Shown here: positions 10,751 to 21,975 of the stretch, in pieces
Layout of the letters: every line of letters begins with the position of its first letter
Position numbering within the stretch: position 1 is the first letter of the stretch
Source of the DNA: Amblyomma americanum
Lineage: Eukaryota > Arthropoda > Arachnida > Ixodida > Ixodidae
NCBI RefSeq assembly: GCF_052857255.1
Contig: NC_135504.1
Coordinates: 139,960,121 to 140,024,120 of the forward strand
Direction of reading: 5' to 3'
DNA length: 64,000 nucleotides
Translations under genes and position numbers: made by a program
The notes under the pieces: model-generated
Seen by the model: the letters and a program-made list of their open reading frames with translations, nothing else
The model's database searches: none
What the model was told of the DNA's origin: nothing

Positions 10751-12259
10751 ACCTAATTTGCTGCTGTCTATGAGTCCAGCTGAAGCGAATAGAATTTTCG
10801 CCGTAAGCCAACAAAACAGTAACCGGGCAAAATATTATTTCCAGCTCTGCCTGAAGGCGAAACTGGGCGGTCCGCTCACCGCTGGCTTTTAAGAGAGCTG
10901 GTTGTCCATCCGGCATGTCAGGGCAGGGCCGATCTCGATGGAAGCGCGCGCTCCCCTGGGCGCCGGCCCGTGTCAGGGCTTCGCTCATCTCATCTTGCCT
11001 CTGCTCTCCCGTGGTCTGCTTCTCCTCCCGGCGCCCAGCTCTCATCTCGCCCGTGTCCGTTGTAGTCCCGCAACCGCCGCGTTTCGCTTAAGCCTGTCGG
11101 CTTCTCTTTCTCTATCGGGGTCCTCCTCGCCCAACGGTCCTTTCACCGTCGCTACCTCTGCAGCAGGCCAAGGACACGCTCCCAGTTCCCAGGAAGCCGC
11201 GGCCGTTATGATGGGAAGGACGGTGGCCTCGTTGGGGATGTGTCGAAGGAATGAGGTGTACCTCGCAGGGCGACGCTTTCCTGCAGCCCGCGTCTCGCCT
11301 CCACTGCTGGTAGCCCGTCGGGTGCCAGCCGCTGACCTCCTTCGCCACTTCGAGCCTCTACGCTGTCTGTAGCGTTCGCTGCTGGTAGGGCCGCTTGCCG
11401 ACGCGCACTCACCGGCGGGCGGCTCGTCCTCTCGCGCCCGGGTTGGGAGGCAGGAGGGAGGATGGTGCACGACCGCACAAAAAATCGCAAAGAACCAATG
11501 ATAGGAATTAACACCCTTTTACAAAATTCAGCTTGCTAGAGGACAGTTTAATCCATTTTTACTTCCATATAGGTGTATTCGTGTTTAGAGCGTGTAGCGC
11601 CGCCGTATTCCACAACAGCGCCATCACAGGAATATCGAGGTGTAAAATTCTGAAGACAGTTGCAATGTCACTGGCACAAAGCAGCGGAGCGAGCTCTTGT
11701 AAACCTGATTCTGAGCAATGTATAGGCCTCATGACTTCAGTCCTTCGCACTAGGATAGGACACATTATGTCGGATATACTGGGAGGGAGAGTTGAGTGTT
11801 CAGTGCTAAAATAGTATGTGCGAGACAAACGGTGCCGGTATAAATCGTGTGGTCTGTGTGCATTAAAGCGCCTAAATAGAGGAACAGCGGACTGTAGAAT
11901 TCATATCTGCTATTGTACATTGGAATCCTGTTGTTCGTTAATAACACTGTGGTTAAATCTTTCTGAGGAGTAGTGCCCCACACTTTTTAATTACATAAAG
12001 AGGATGTGAATAAAAGGTTATAAAACTTAAGTTTAACATATTGAGGTAGTTCATAGGGCTGATTATTCAAGAACATTGTGATAAGAGTCAACTTCTACAG
12101 CAAGCTTTTGACGTGCTCAGGCCAATATACAAGTAGGTTCTCTCAGTTGCTAGAGCGAAATTCTGGCAGGGTAATATATACTGACCTTGCCTAGGCAGCG
12201 AATGAGCGTTTTTTTTCTGTTTAACTATGCGGGTTAATTGCGGCCCGCTTCATTCGCAG
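10751..12259. other. Unassigned; CpG-rich patch at about 10930-11450
   Basis: The 10930-11450 stretch is strongly GC- and CpG-rich compared with its flanks and gives many overlapping frames with no recognisable protein. It could be a retroelement LTR or leader, or a host CpG-rich promoter/first exon; nothing decides between them. From 11480 to 12200 the DNA is A/T-rich and featureless. Confidence 0.35.
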
Positions 12260-12667
12260 TGCATGGTGGCGATTATCAGGGACGTGTACGACCAGGCGGC
12301 CGTTGAGCGCGCCGAACGGGGCTCAATGGCCTCGGTGGTGACCTCGGAAGAAGCGAGCCACATCTCGAGCGTCTTGGACGAGGCGCTTATACGCTCGTTC
12401 GAGGAGAACTTGAAGCGAGCCGTCGGCAGTGGGGGAAGCCGGGCCACAAACCCGGCATCACCAGCGGCTGACCCGGCCACGAAGAAATCACCGAACGTGA
12501 CCGCCAAGCAGAGTGGTGGCAGTGCGGCAGCCAAGACGGGATCCGACGCGCCCAAGGCGGGCTCCGAAGCGACATCGCCGAAGGACAAGCGCGCAGACAA
12601 AGACAAGAGCGCCAAAGAGAAGGATGCGGCCAAAGGGAAGAGCGTGCCGCGGGAAAATAAGCACTGA
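12260..12667 (+). CDS. Candidate host terminal exon, Lys/Ala/Ser-rich C-terminus
   Basis: A polypyrimidine-rich tract ends in TTCATTCGCAG at 12259, a good 3' splice acceptor. From there the frame (CMVAIIRDVYDQAAVERAERG...) is open to TGA at 12665-12667. The first about 55 residues look like an ordinary folded or helical segment (EEASHISSVLDEALIRSFEENLKRA). The rest is a low-complexity Ala/Lys/Ser/Asp tail ending KGKSVPRENKH. Base composition is GC-rich with G/C third positions, unlike the A/T-rich flanks. AATAAA follows at 12944-12949. The frame also extends upstream to an ATG at 12227, so a single-exon start is possible. I do not recognise the family. It is the best host-gene candidate in the window. 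Confidence 0.5.
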   Translation, partial: CMVAIIRDVYDQAAVERAERGSMASVVTSEEASHISSVLDEALIRSFEENLKRAVGSGGSRATNPASPAADPATKKSPNVTAKQSGGSAAAKTGSDAPKAGSEATSPKDKRADKDKSAKEKDAAKGKSVPRENKH

Positions 12668-12943
12668 GAGAAAGGAAGAGGGGCTTTGAGCGGAACACGA
12701 CGAGGGTGGACCTCGCTCGAAGTGGGATGGCAGAGTTGCTGAGCGCTCATGTGCGACATGTGCTGACTCAGCTCTCTTAGTCGTATATGTGTTCAATAGC
12801 AGGCAAGTGATTCTAGATGCTCTTGGGGTGGTTTGTACTCACCGCAGCATAGAATAGGTCGTTTAATTAGCCCTATCCTATCCGAAGTAGTTACGACTTC
12901 TGAAAGCATTTTTTGCTTATGCAGATTTGCATTGATTAAACGC

Positions 12944-12949
12944 AATAAA
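12944..12949 (+). terminator. Polyadenylation signal AATAAA
   Basis: A canonical hexamer 277 bases after the stop codon of the candidate terminal exon. No other clear AATAAA lies between. Position and strand fit a 3' UTR of about 300 bases. Confidence 0.45.
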
Positions 12950-12969
12950 GCTTGGCTTTACAGAGCCTC

Positions 12970-15270
12970 TGCCGATAACATGTCTTATTCGCGAGGCATG
13001 TCTTATTGTACAGGCACTTGGAGTTTTATGCATTGCCTGCCGATTCGACCTTGTGCTATCTAATACATTCGAGTATGCAACCAAATGTACTTCTTCATCG
13101 GAGCTGTTGGACACCGACAGTTGACGTTTTAATATACTATATTCATGAAGCTGTCTAGATTATTTCTCATAACGACGTGAGCAATTATCTAATGTGAATC
13201 GTGATAGGGACGACTGCCAATGGAACAGCACAGCAATGTTGAACTCCAATTGCAGATCACCAGCTCTCCACCGGATTACAAACGGAGCGCGTAGCTCCGA
13301 CGAAAATCGCTCCCTCCCATTTTGCGAATGGAATTCGTGCGCCCTCGTGGGGGCACTAAAGCGCAAGAATAGTTCAACGTTCAGGCAACATGGCGGCGCC
13401 CGTCTAAACGTGGCCTCTCGTTTCACCAGCAATTCGTCCTTGGCGCCTCTCCGTCTTTCACGTTCACGGCAAACGAAAGGCCACGAAACTCGCTTTGTGC
13501 GAAGATGCTCGCACTACAAAATTTCAGTGATAAACCACGCCAAATTCTGAGATTTCTTCCATATCTACAGAGCTGCTAGGCTCAGCGAGTACCTTTATGT
13601 TCCTTGTATGTTGCCCTGATGACCGCGTAGCGACGACTGGAAGGAAGCAGCCAGTAGTGACCGGAAGCAGACGCAGGGGAAATGAAAACGTCACACGGGG
13701 TTCCGCTAAAATATTCCGACTTCGGGCGGGAAAATGGCTGTTTCACGAAGCGATCTGGGATCGATATCTAATACCGATTTTCCATTGTAACAGGCAATTC
13801 ACACTTGCACTTTGGCATTGAGATACGATTGCTTCAACAGAGCAGAAAAACTTGATCCGGATCTACCATTGGAATTCGACATAAGATGCCTGGTGTTACT
13901 TAAAGAGTTCGGTAGAAAGGGGGGTCAGTTTATCGGTTCTAACCCGCATGAGCAGTAGCGCCACTGCTTATTATCGACGCCTCTATTCTAAATATTGAGC
14001 ACAACCGAAGCGCTGTCTATTAAGTACGGTGAAATTATTGAAATTTTTTTAGAAAAAAAATGACGCATTAACTGTCTCACTTATCTCGGTGGACACCGGA
14101 GCCGCTCCGTAAGGCAAGGGATAAAGCAAGGAAGTGAGCATCCACGTGGTTCTCCTTCAGGACCTTGTAATGATCCTCTATTGTAAGGTGGTATCGCACA
14201 CCACACCGACCAAACAACATAGCACTTTGAAACGCCAAGTCAGTAGCGGCAGCCACTTCAATCAATACATATTTATATTGAGTAAAAATATACACATGGC
14301 CGAAAATTAGGGCGAGAAAAAGTTGCAGAGCAACAGCCTGACGAGTATAAAGCCACCCGGGTATCAGTGACAGGGCTGTAATTTTGTGATGTTGCGTATC
14401 AATTACTAGGAACAGTACGGGAAATTGAAGAGAAAAGTCCGCATGTTAAAAACAATGAAAACGAAAGCAGTGTCTGGTTTCAACAGAGAGCCGCAACAGA
14501 AATCACTCCGCAATGACACTTTTGTGCATTGGCATTACATCTATGTTTTCATTCGCGGTATCATTGAGTGAACGGGGGAGCGTGTAATGAAGGCTATAGG
14601 TTCTGCGCGTGTAAAGAATTTTCCGTGGCAGCTCATTGCGATTAGGTCCACTCTTATTTGCTGAGATTATCGAGTGAAAGGGATGAGTCTAACTTCCCTT
14701 GTATTGCTCTATTGTAGATTTACTGTAGTACGTTTGTATATTTGCAGCTTTAATTTATATCTGCTAATATGTTTAGTTAGTTATATTGAGTTTAATAGCC
14801 CAAATGCAGATATGGCCATGGATGCACCAAACAAAAGGTTAGTTTTCTGTTAAATGTGAATTTTTTGAAACCTACAGTTCGTTCAAAGCACTGGCTTCAT
14901 TGATCAGCTAAAAGCAACATGCGGTCTAATGGGATGGATTCATTGTAAAACTCTGTGAACTTTTTTCTTAGCTCATGTTTTATAACACCAAATAAAAATC
15001 TGGCTTAATGGGTGTTCACCACCATATATTTGACAAACAGGTTTTTGTTGCTTTGCGAGTAGGAAATTGTGTGCGCCCAATGCGTAGTCAACACAAAATA
15101 ACTTCTATGAAACGTTCGTGATGTCTACATGATTTCCATTCACCTAAAGTTGGCATTACAGGATTCAGTTTCTTGTTGCCTGATCCTCCCATGTAGTCTG
15201 CCGCTTACTACTCAGTTTACTGTAGATGAACTTCAAGTGGTCAATCTGAGCGGCATGTTGACTTGTTTTG
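12970..15270. other. No recognised feature
   Basis: About 2.3 kb of mixed-composition DNA with only short random frames. I see no transposon domain, tandem repeat or RNA gene in it. It could be intron or intergenic host DNA. Confidence 0.5.
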
Positions 15271-15550
15271 TTTGTAGAGGAAGAGGAGGAGGAAAAAACC
15301 TTTATTGCTCTATTAAGCAGAGGTGTTAGAGGCTTCTGGATGTCTTCATCCCTTGGGCGGAAGTCCCGGTTGATCCGGTGGTTGGTTCCCTTGTTCCAGG
15401 GCCCCACTGAGCCGTGCCACCTCGTATGCGTGCTGCACTAGTCCTCTTTGGACCGAAAGCTCGCTGCTGGTGATCAGGCCCTCCCACTGTTCCGCATTGG
15501 GCTCTTAAGTTATGGAAGTTGTTTTTGCATTCCCATGTGATGTGGTATAA

Positions 15551-18500
15551 CTAGGGGGTTGCCCCGCACCACGTGCATGTGTCTGCGTATTGGTTCGGAT
15601 ACATTTTGTGGAGTGTGTGTAAGTTGTTGAAGGTTCCTGTCTGCAGTCTTCGCCAGCCGACTGCTTCGTGTTGTGTTAAGAGTGGGTGTGGCGGGGAATA
15701 CGTTATTTTCCTGCCTCTGTGATAACTCAGTATCTCCGCGAACGTTGGCTCCACCGTCGTGGTGGGTTCCGATTCCGTTGATGTATCCGCTCGGTTAGTA
15801 AGCTCGCGAGCTAGATCATCGGCCCTCTGGTTCCCCTTCACTCCGGCGTGTCCCGGTACCCAGAAAATCTTAGGTTGTATTTGTGTGCTCGGGGGCCCTG
15901 CTTGGAGGATTATTCGCAGCACCCCTTTGCTGACTCTAAATGCGATGTAGTGTCTGCATGCCGTTTTTGAGTCCGTGAGAATTGTGAGCGACTCGTTCCT
16001 ATGGTACCCTTCCGCTACCGCTAGAGCTACGGCGGCTTCTTCCCCCTCGGATACCCTACAGCCTCTCAGTGTTGCGCAGGTGATCATGTCACCTTTGTGG
16101 TTCACCACCACTGACACTACTCTGTGTTCTTTAGAGTTTCTGTTCCACGGATGTAGGGCCGCATCCGTATATACGTTTGTCATCCGTGAGGTACTTTTCT
16201 ACATATTCTGCCCTTGCGGCTCGCCTTGCCGCGTGTAAGTTTAGGTCCATTTTATTAGGTAGGGGGCACACCCCGATGGTTTGGCGAATGTAATCGGGGA
16301 AGCTCGCTTCTCTATCCTCTGTTTCGTTACTGATGCATCCCAACCTTAGGAGGAGCGCTCGTCCGGTGGTCGTGTGCTGGAGCCTATACTGCTGTGCACC
16401 GAGTTGCGCTTCGTTCAGTTGTTCGAAGGTTTTCCAGCTTTAGCATGTTTTTCGTTCGACGTATTCCTTGGCAGGTTCAGCGAAGTCTTGAATGCCTTTC
16501 TGATGAGTGTGTCTGCTTGTTCTTTTTTATGTTGTGTCTTGTTGTGGTAGGGAAGCGAGTATGTGATGCGGCTCACCACCTGGGTCTTCACCAGCTTGAT
16601 TGCGTCGCTTTCCTTCATGCCGTGCCTTCTCTGCGATACCCTGGTAATCATTCTGCTGCCTTGCTGCGTTGATTGTTGGAGGAGGCTTAGGCAGTGGCTG
16701 CACCTCCTGCCGCATTGGATCCACATTCCTAGGACCCTTATCATGCTGCGTTCTGGGAGAACTTGCCCTTCTAGCCATATTTCAATCTTGTCCTTGGACC
16801 GCTTTGCCGACGCGCAGGACCTCCGATTTCTCGGTAGAGCATGCGAGTCCTCTCTCTCTGACATATCGTTCGACGCATGTCGCCGCTTGATGGATTAGTT
16901 GTTCTTTATGGCCTAGCGATCCATGGTTGATCCAAATGGTGATATCCGCATACATAGCATGCTGGATCCCCTCGATTCGGCTCAGCTCGCGGGCTAGCCC
17001 GATCATGGCTATGTTGAAGAGGACCGGTGAGATTACGGATCCCTGCAGGGTGCCTTTGTTTGGCGTTTCAAAACCATTGCTCCGCAGGTCTCCCAGTCCC
17101 ACCGTTGCCGTGCGGTTCGACAGGAATGCCCTCACGTAGTCGCGTACTCTTTTGCCGCAGTGGTTGATGGTTAGTCTCTCCATGATGGCGCTGTGGCTGA
17201 CGTTATCGAACGTGCCCTTGATGTCTAGCGCATTATGATGTTCTCTCCTGTCTTGGGGATGGTGTCGATTATCTCCTCCTTGATTTGCAGGACGATATCC
17301 TGTGTCGACAGGTTCGTTCTGAAGACGAACATGCTGTGCGGGAACAGATCTTTGTCTTCGAGGTACTGTTGTATTCTACTCGTGATTACTCTTTCGTAGA
17401 GCTTGCCCAGGTACGACGTTAATGAGATGGGCCGCAGGTTCTCTACTTGTAGCTTTTTGCCGCGGTAGGGTATCATTACCACCTCCCCGTGATTCCATGC
17501 TTTAAGCACCGTTCCCGCTAGCCACTGCACGTTGAGGTAGTCCGTGAGTTGTACTACCGCTTCGTCGCTGAGGTTGCGAATTAGGGAGCGTTTAATCTTG
17601 TCTTCTCCGGCTGCCGTGTTTTTAGTCACGGTCCTGATCGCTGCGTATGCCTCTTCCTTCGTTATTGGTCTTTCGAGGTGCAGGTTTTCCTTCCCTTTAT
17701 ATTCATCTTTATATCCCTGTGGCTTGTCAGTTTCGTAGCACTTCTTTTTGACCGCCGCGAGGATCTCTTCGTCCGTTCCATCGAATTAGTGAATTAATCT
17801 TTGTATGCCTTTGCCGCTTTCTGCTTTTTTCTTGGTTGGGTCCATGAGGGCCTTGAGTATGCGCCACGTTTTGGCAGTGCTGAGCGCGCCGTTCAGCGAG
17901 CTGCTGAATTGCTCCCACCCTTGCCTAGCCAGCTGTGTCGCGTACTGCTCCGCTTTTTGTGTAATCTCCGCGATCTTCTTTTGCTGCTCCTGTTTAGTTT
18001 CTGCCGCTTCCATCTTTTCCTGAGTCCGAGTCTTGCCTACCATAGCCTGAGTAGCCGTGGGTCCAATTCCGGTGTAGCTTCTGTTCTGTCAATTTCCTGC
18101 GTATGTTGCTCGTGTATTTGTCTGAGTTGCGTGCTCCACTCTTTTATTGAGGTAATTTCGCCCTGTATGTCTGCTATTGCTTCGGAAGGCGTACCAGTCC
18201 GTGATGTGGGCTGTTCCTAACTTCATTTTTGTTTTCTGCCTCCAGCGTTACATTTAGCACGTAGTGGTCGCTTCCTAGGTTTTCCAGCAGGTTCTCGCAC
18301 TCGGCCTGCCGCGCTCCCCTAACAAAGGTTAGGTCTGGACAGGTGTCGGGGCTAACGCTGTTGCCCAGTCGCGTTGGCTGATTTTCGTCCGTTAGCAGGG
18401 TGCAGTTTGTATTTTCTGCTGCGACGCATAGTAGTTGCCCCCTTTTCTCGCCTTTGCGGTAGCCCCAGCTAGGGTCCCTCGCATTGAAGTCCCCGGCTAT

Positions 18501-18890
18501 GAGGGGTGTGTTTGACTTTGCTAGGTTGCCCGCTTCAGCAAAAAGTTTGCCAAAATTGCTACTTTTCTGCTTGGGTGGACTATATCGTTTACTACGAAGG
18601 TGCTTATCGCTTTGTGTTTCCTTTTGGGTATGATTTCCGTAATTAGGTGCTCAATTCTCGTGTCTGCCATTTCATCATGTGCTATGGTAACAAGGTGTTT
18701 GCTAATTAGGGTCGCTATGCGTCCGCTTTTCTGAAATTGATATCCTTTTAGTGTTGGTATCCTGCAACATTAATATGTCTGATGGTGTTCCCTGTGTGTG
18801 GATAAACTGTTGCAGGAGTCCGTTCTTACGCCGGTAGCCAATGCAATTCCACTGCCAGTTGCTTAGTGTGTTGTGTCCTGCCATGCTCAT
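15551..18890 (-). pseudogene. LINE B ORF2: endonuclease, reverse transcriptase, RNase H
   Basis: ORF2 begins near MAGHNTLSNWQWNCIGYRR at 18890. Endonuclease motifs follow in broken frames: LMLQDT, then IAGDFNARDPSWG and LGSDHYVL at about 18270-18520. RT motifs are LRPISLTSYLGKLYE (about 17425), KGTLQGSVISPVLFN (about 17030) and the catalytic box at about 16950, which reads MYADITIW: one Asp of the YADD pair is missing. RNase H (VYTDAALHP near 16173, TDSKTACRHY, VPGHAGVKGNQRADDLAREL) is the best preserved part, in one frame to CTWCGATP. At least five frame changes plus the lost catalytic Asp make this a dead copy. Confidence 0.8.
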
Positions 18891-19723
18891 GCGCTGTTTT
18901 TGGTGTTTCTTTGGTTTTCGGCTCCGAATCTTCTTTCATTAAAAAGCCTGTCCCTGGCTTCGTTGGTGATTTTTGCGTGTTTTGGCTTTTGATAAAGCTG
19001 CGGAAGTATTGATTTTCTTGTTGTTGCGCCTGTATACTCTGCACGCCTTGCATTTGCGTCAGCATGGCTTGCATTTGTGTCTGCATACTCTGCATAAAAG
19101 TTTTCATCTGTTCTTCGAAGCTATTGCCTACTATTGGGGGTGGGGGTGTTGGGCTTCGTGGTGGTGGTGGTGCCCGCGGGGTGCTGGCTGCCTTAAGAGC
19201 CTGTAGCTCACTAATGAGTTCCCTTATCTTTTCCTTTAGTTGTCTATTTCCACTCTGCTGAGTTCTAGTTCTTTCCTGAGCTTTTTGATTTCATCATCTT
19301 TTTGTTTTCGTTGCTAGTTTGCCCAGATTGCGGAAAAAGTGATTTGGGAGGGCCCGCTCTCCAGCTCACCTTGACTCCTTCCTTGCTTTGCTGCTGCTGC
19401 TGCTGCTCTTTTGGCAGCCCTTGCTTGTTGTTTTGCCCTCCCAGGGGTGGGAAGACTCGTCCTGTGTCCGCCCCGGCTGTGGCAGCGGTTCCGGCTCCGG
19501 CTCTGGCTCCGTGAGCGGGATCTTTCCCCGGCCTGGCTGTTGCCCCGGCTGCGGGAATGGCTGTCGCTCCCGTTGCCCTCCGAGCTGAACTATCTTGGCC
19601 GACGTCTTCGGCTGTGACTGCGGCTCTTCCTCTGCTGCTGTTGCTTCTCTGGCACGCCATATGGTTGGCGCCCCCTCAGCTCCGCAGCAGTCTTGAGTCG
19701 CTGCTTGCAGTCCCTGGTTCCGC

Positions 19724-20791
19724 TCATATGTTCGCCGCCGCACACCGTGCATTTGGGCTGGCATTGGTGTCTTCTGGGTGTCCTGCTCCGCAGCGTCTGC
19801 AGGTTCTCGCGTTTGGCGTTGGGCATACGTCCGAGCGATGTCCCTGCATGCCGCACACGAAGCAGCACTGTCTCATTGGTCTGTAGTGGTATGTCTCGTA
19901 TTCACCGGCGCTGAATATGACCCACTTGGGAATGTTGGGTCCGTCGAAGGAGAGAAGGGCAGTCGCGGATTTCCCCAGCATGCTCGCTGCCAGGATCTCG
20001 TTGTCCTGCGTTCTCAGCCTCAGCTTGAACTCCAGTTCCTTTACCGTTAGGTCCGGCGGTAAGCCGTGGATGACCGTCCGCGTGACGTCGCTGGGCATGG
20101 CCACGTAGGCCTGTACGTTGTAGGTTGTGCCTTCGTACGGGAAGCTTCTGATCTTCCGTATCATGTCCGCTGCTTTTATGATGGAGGTGCTCGCGATTAT
20201 TATGTTCGTGCCTGGTCGGAGCCTGACCAAAAAGTCCTCTTCCTTGATCTTCCCACCGCATGCTTCCACGATTGCACGCGTGGCTTGGTAAGGCTTCATT
20301 TCTTGCACCTTCAGGCCGCCACTTGGCCTAATGATCATCTTCGCGCCGTCCTTGGGGAGTGGGGGCAGCATTTGCCTTGGCTGTCTCCTCGTCTCTCTCT
20401 TTTGTACGCTCTTTTTATCGCCGCCTTGTTGCGTCATCCCACCTGCGCTCCCATTGGTCGGCGCCATCGTACCTTTGTTTGTTCCGGAAACAGCGTCTCC
20501 TGGCTTTGGTGCAGCGCTGTTCTTGCACGTGCGGGTTTTTCCTTTCTTTCTTCGTTTGGAATGAAAAACTTCCCAATTTAGTTCTTCGTCTATCGTCAGG
20601 CTGCTTCCGCCGTCCCCGGCGTCCTGTTTCATGACCTCTTCTTCGCCCGCTTCCATGGGGTCGTTATCCGCCTGCGTGCCGGAGCATGTGGTTGTCGGTA
20701 CAGCCTCCATATCTTGAAGATTTTCCTGATCCTGGGCCGGATCAGGCACTGCTTTGCTCGCCGAAGGGTTGTCGGGTGCCCGAGTCACCAT
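19724..20791 (-). pseudogene. LINE B ORF1 (Gag-like, CCHC)
   Basis: It starts at a true ATG (MVTRAPDNPS). A disordered acidic and basic N-terminus (about residues 1-140) precedes a folded segment with an RNA-binding-like repeat (MIIRPSGGLKVQEMKP, then TRTVIHGLPPDLTVKELEFKL) and then CCHC knuckles (CCFVCGMQGHRSDVC). A second knuckle follows but the frame fails near 19730, after which ORF1 sequence continues in other frames (CTVCGGEHMSGTRDC near 19730-19690, then Gln/Pro-rich stretches to about 18900). Such proteins coat the LINE RNA. Broken by at least one frameshift. Confidence 0.75.
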
Positions 20792-20830
20792 TTCCTCCGT
20801 TCCGGTGGCCTTCGGTCCGATGGAGCGCCC

Positions 20831-21080
20831 GCTCGGGTGTGGGAGTGGTTAGGCCTAACCGTTAGGCCTAGCTCCCGACCACGGGGCCTTGACTTCGGAT
20901 CCCAATAAATGTGCAAGAAACGGGCCCACCGACATGAAATCGGTGTCCTCGTGGTCCTGACGCCTGGTGCTTCCAATTCTGCTCAAAATTTGGTTGGCCC
21001 GATGAAATTGCTGCGCTGGGGCTTCGAAAATTCGCGGAGCCCATGCGACACGCGACCACTCGCTTCGACCGCTCCGAGCG
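20831..21080. other. Junction DNA between LINE B and the LTR element
   Basis: About 250 bases that may include the LINE B 5' UTR. No gene is seen. It ends at the CCCCC target site of the neighbouring LTR element. Confidence 0.4.
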
Positions 21081-21085
21081 CCCCC

Positions 21086-21660
21086 TGTTACGCCTCGCCT
21101 ACGACGCGCGGTATAGCCGGCGCGGATGCAACGGACGCCGCGGCTTCGTTCAAAGTGGCGGTCATTTTGGGCCCGTTCATCGCTGCCGCAACGCCTCCCG
21201 CCAAGCGCGTCCAGGCAAGTTTCAGTGCCACGTGTCGTCGTGCGTGCGTGTGTGTGTGTGTGCATGTTGGTGCCCACGCTTGTCAAAGCGCGGCAGCCGG
21301 GGAGAGGAGCTCCCCAACTGGGAGGCGAGGAGGTCTGACCGGCGCCGGCCCGGCGGACGCGCACGTCACGTCTGAACATGTTCAAGCATCGCCGCATCGG
21401 ACGCCTCTTCCCAAGCCGTTCCTTCTTGCCCTCGACTCCGTGGGTATAAAGGGAGCTGCCCCGGACGCCAACGAGAGACTTCGATTTCTTCCTGCGAGTA
21501 ACGTGGTCGCCCTGACCGGCTGCTCTTTTGCGATGCCAGAATAAACAAGTTGTTCTGTTGCCAGTCGACTCATCCTTTGCCGGGACCTTCGGATGTTTCC
21601 AGCTTTGCCCCAGGCCGCCAGGCCAACGCTACCCTTGGGGCTTGCAACCCATTTGCAACA
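21086..21660 (+). repeat. 5' LTR
   Basis: 575 bp, TGTTACG...GCAACA. It carries TATAAA at 21445-21450 and AATAAA at 21540-21545, the promoter and polyadenylation signals expected in U3/R. A GT run near 21250 is one unit shorter than in the 3' LTR. Frames inside it (Arg/Cys-rich) are not genes. Confidence 0.95.
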
Positions 21661-21681
21661 ACTGGTTGCCAGCGGTGGGAT
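21661..21681 (+). promoter_or_regulatory. Primer binding site, tRNA-Leu type
   Basis: ACTGGTTGCCAGCGGTGGGA directly after the 5' LTR. From TGG on it is close to the complement of an animal tRNA-Leu 3' end (ATCCCACCGCTGCCACCA), with one extra base. Another LTR remnant at 43438 has the exact version. Confidence 0.7.
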
Positions 21682-21975
21682 CCCGACAACGGAGGCCAGC
21701 AGCGCAGATATGCGGTCAACGGTATGCTGAGCAGCACAACGACCATCCGGGAGCAGTGCAACGAGCCCTGTGTGATGACTGGTTGCCTGCAGCGGAACGA
21801 CTGCGCTGAATTCTTGGCTGCGAGGTTTGGTGAGTGCGGGACTTTCTTCTTCTGAGTTTTGCCAGGCTTTTGTTAGTGTCAGAAACAGAGCTGGTAATTG
21901 TGGTTGTCGTTGCTGCCGGGTTAGTTTGCGGCAAGACAATAGTAGGCAGTAGAGAAAGCAGCATTCGGAGCAGCC

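Larger units (their letters stand above)
15275..20830 (-). mobile_element. LINE family B, long RNase H-type LINE (I/R1/LOA-like)
   Basis: Read on the minus strand it has ORF1 with CCHC knuckles, then an apurinic endonuclease, reverse transcriptase, RNase H and a C-terminal Cys-rich end, followed by a short 3' UTR with AATAAA just before an A-rich end near 15290. RNase H inside a non-LTR element points to the I/R1/LOA side of the LINE tree. Nearly every domain is recognisable, but the frames shift many times, so the copy is inactive. The 5' edge is near the Gag-like ATG at 20791; a perfect palindrome GTTAGGCCTAAC lies just upstream. Confidence 0.85.

Noticed and set aside
10902..11514. Several 100-150 residue frames in the CpG-rich patch
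   Set aside because: All three frames on both strands are open because of base composition; none shows a domain-like pattern.
20855..21548. Arg/Cys-rich frames inside and around the 5' LTR (and the same at 23439-24120)
   Set aside because: They lie in LTR sequence, occur identically in both LTRs, and have no protein-like pattern.
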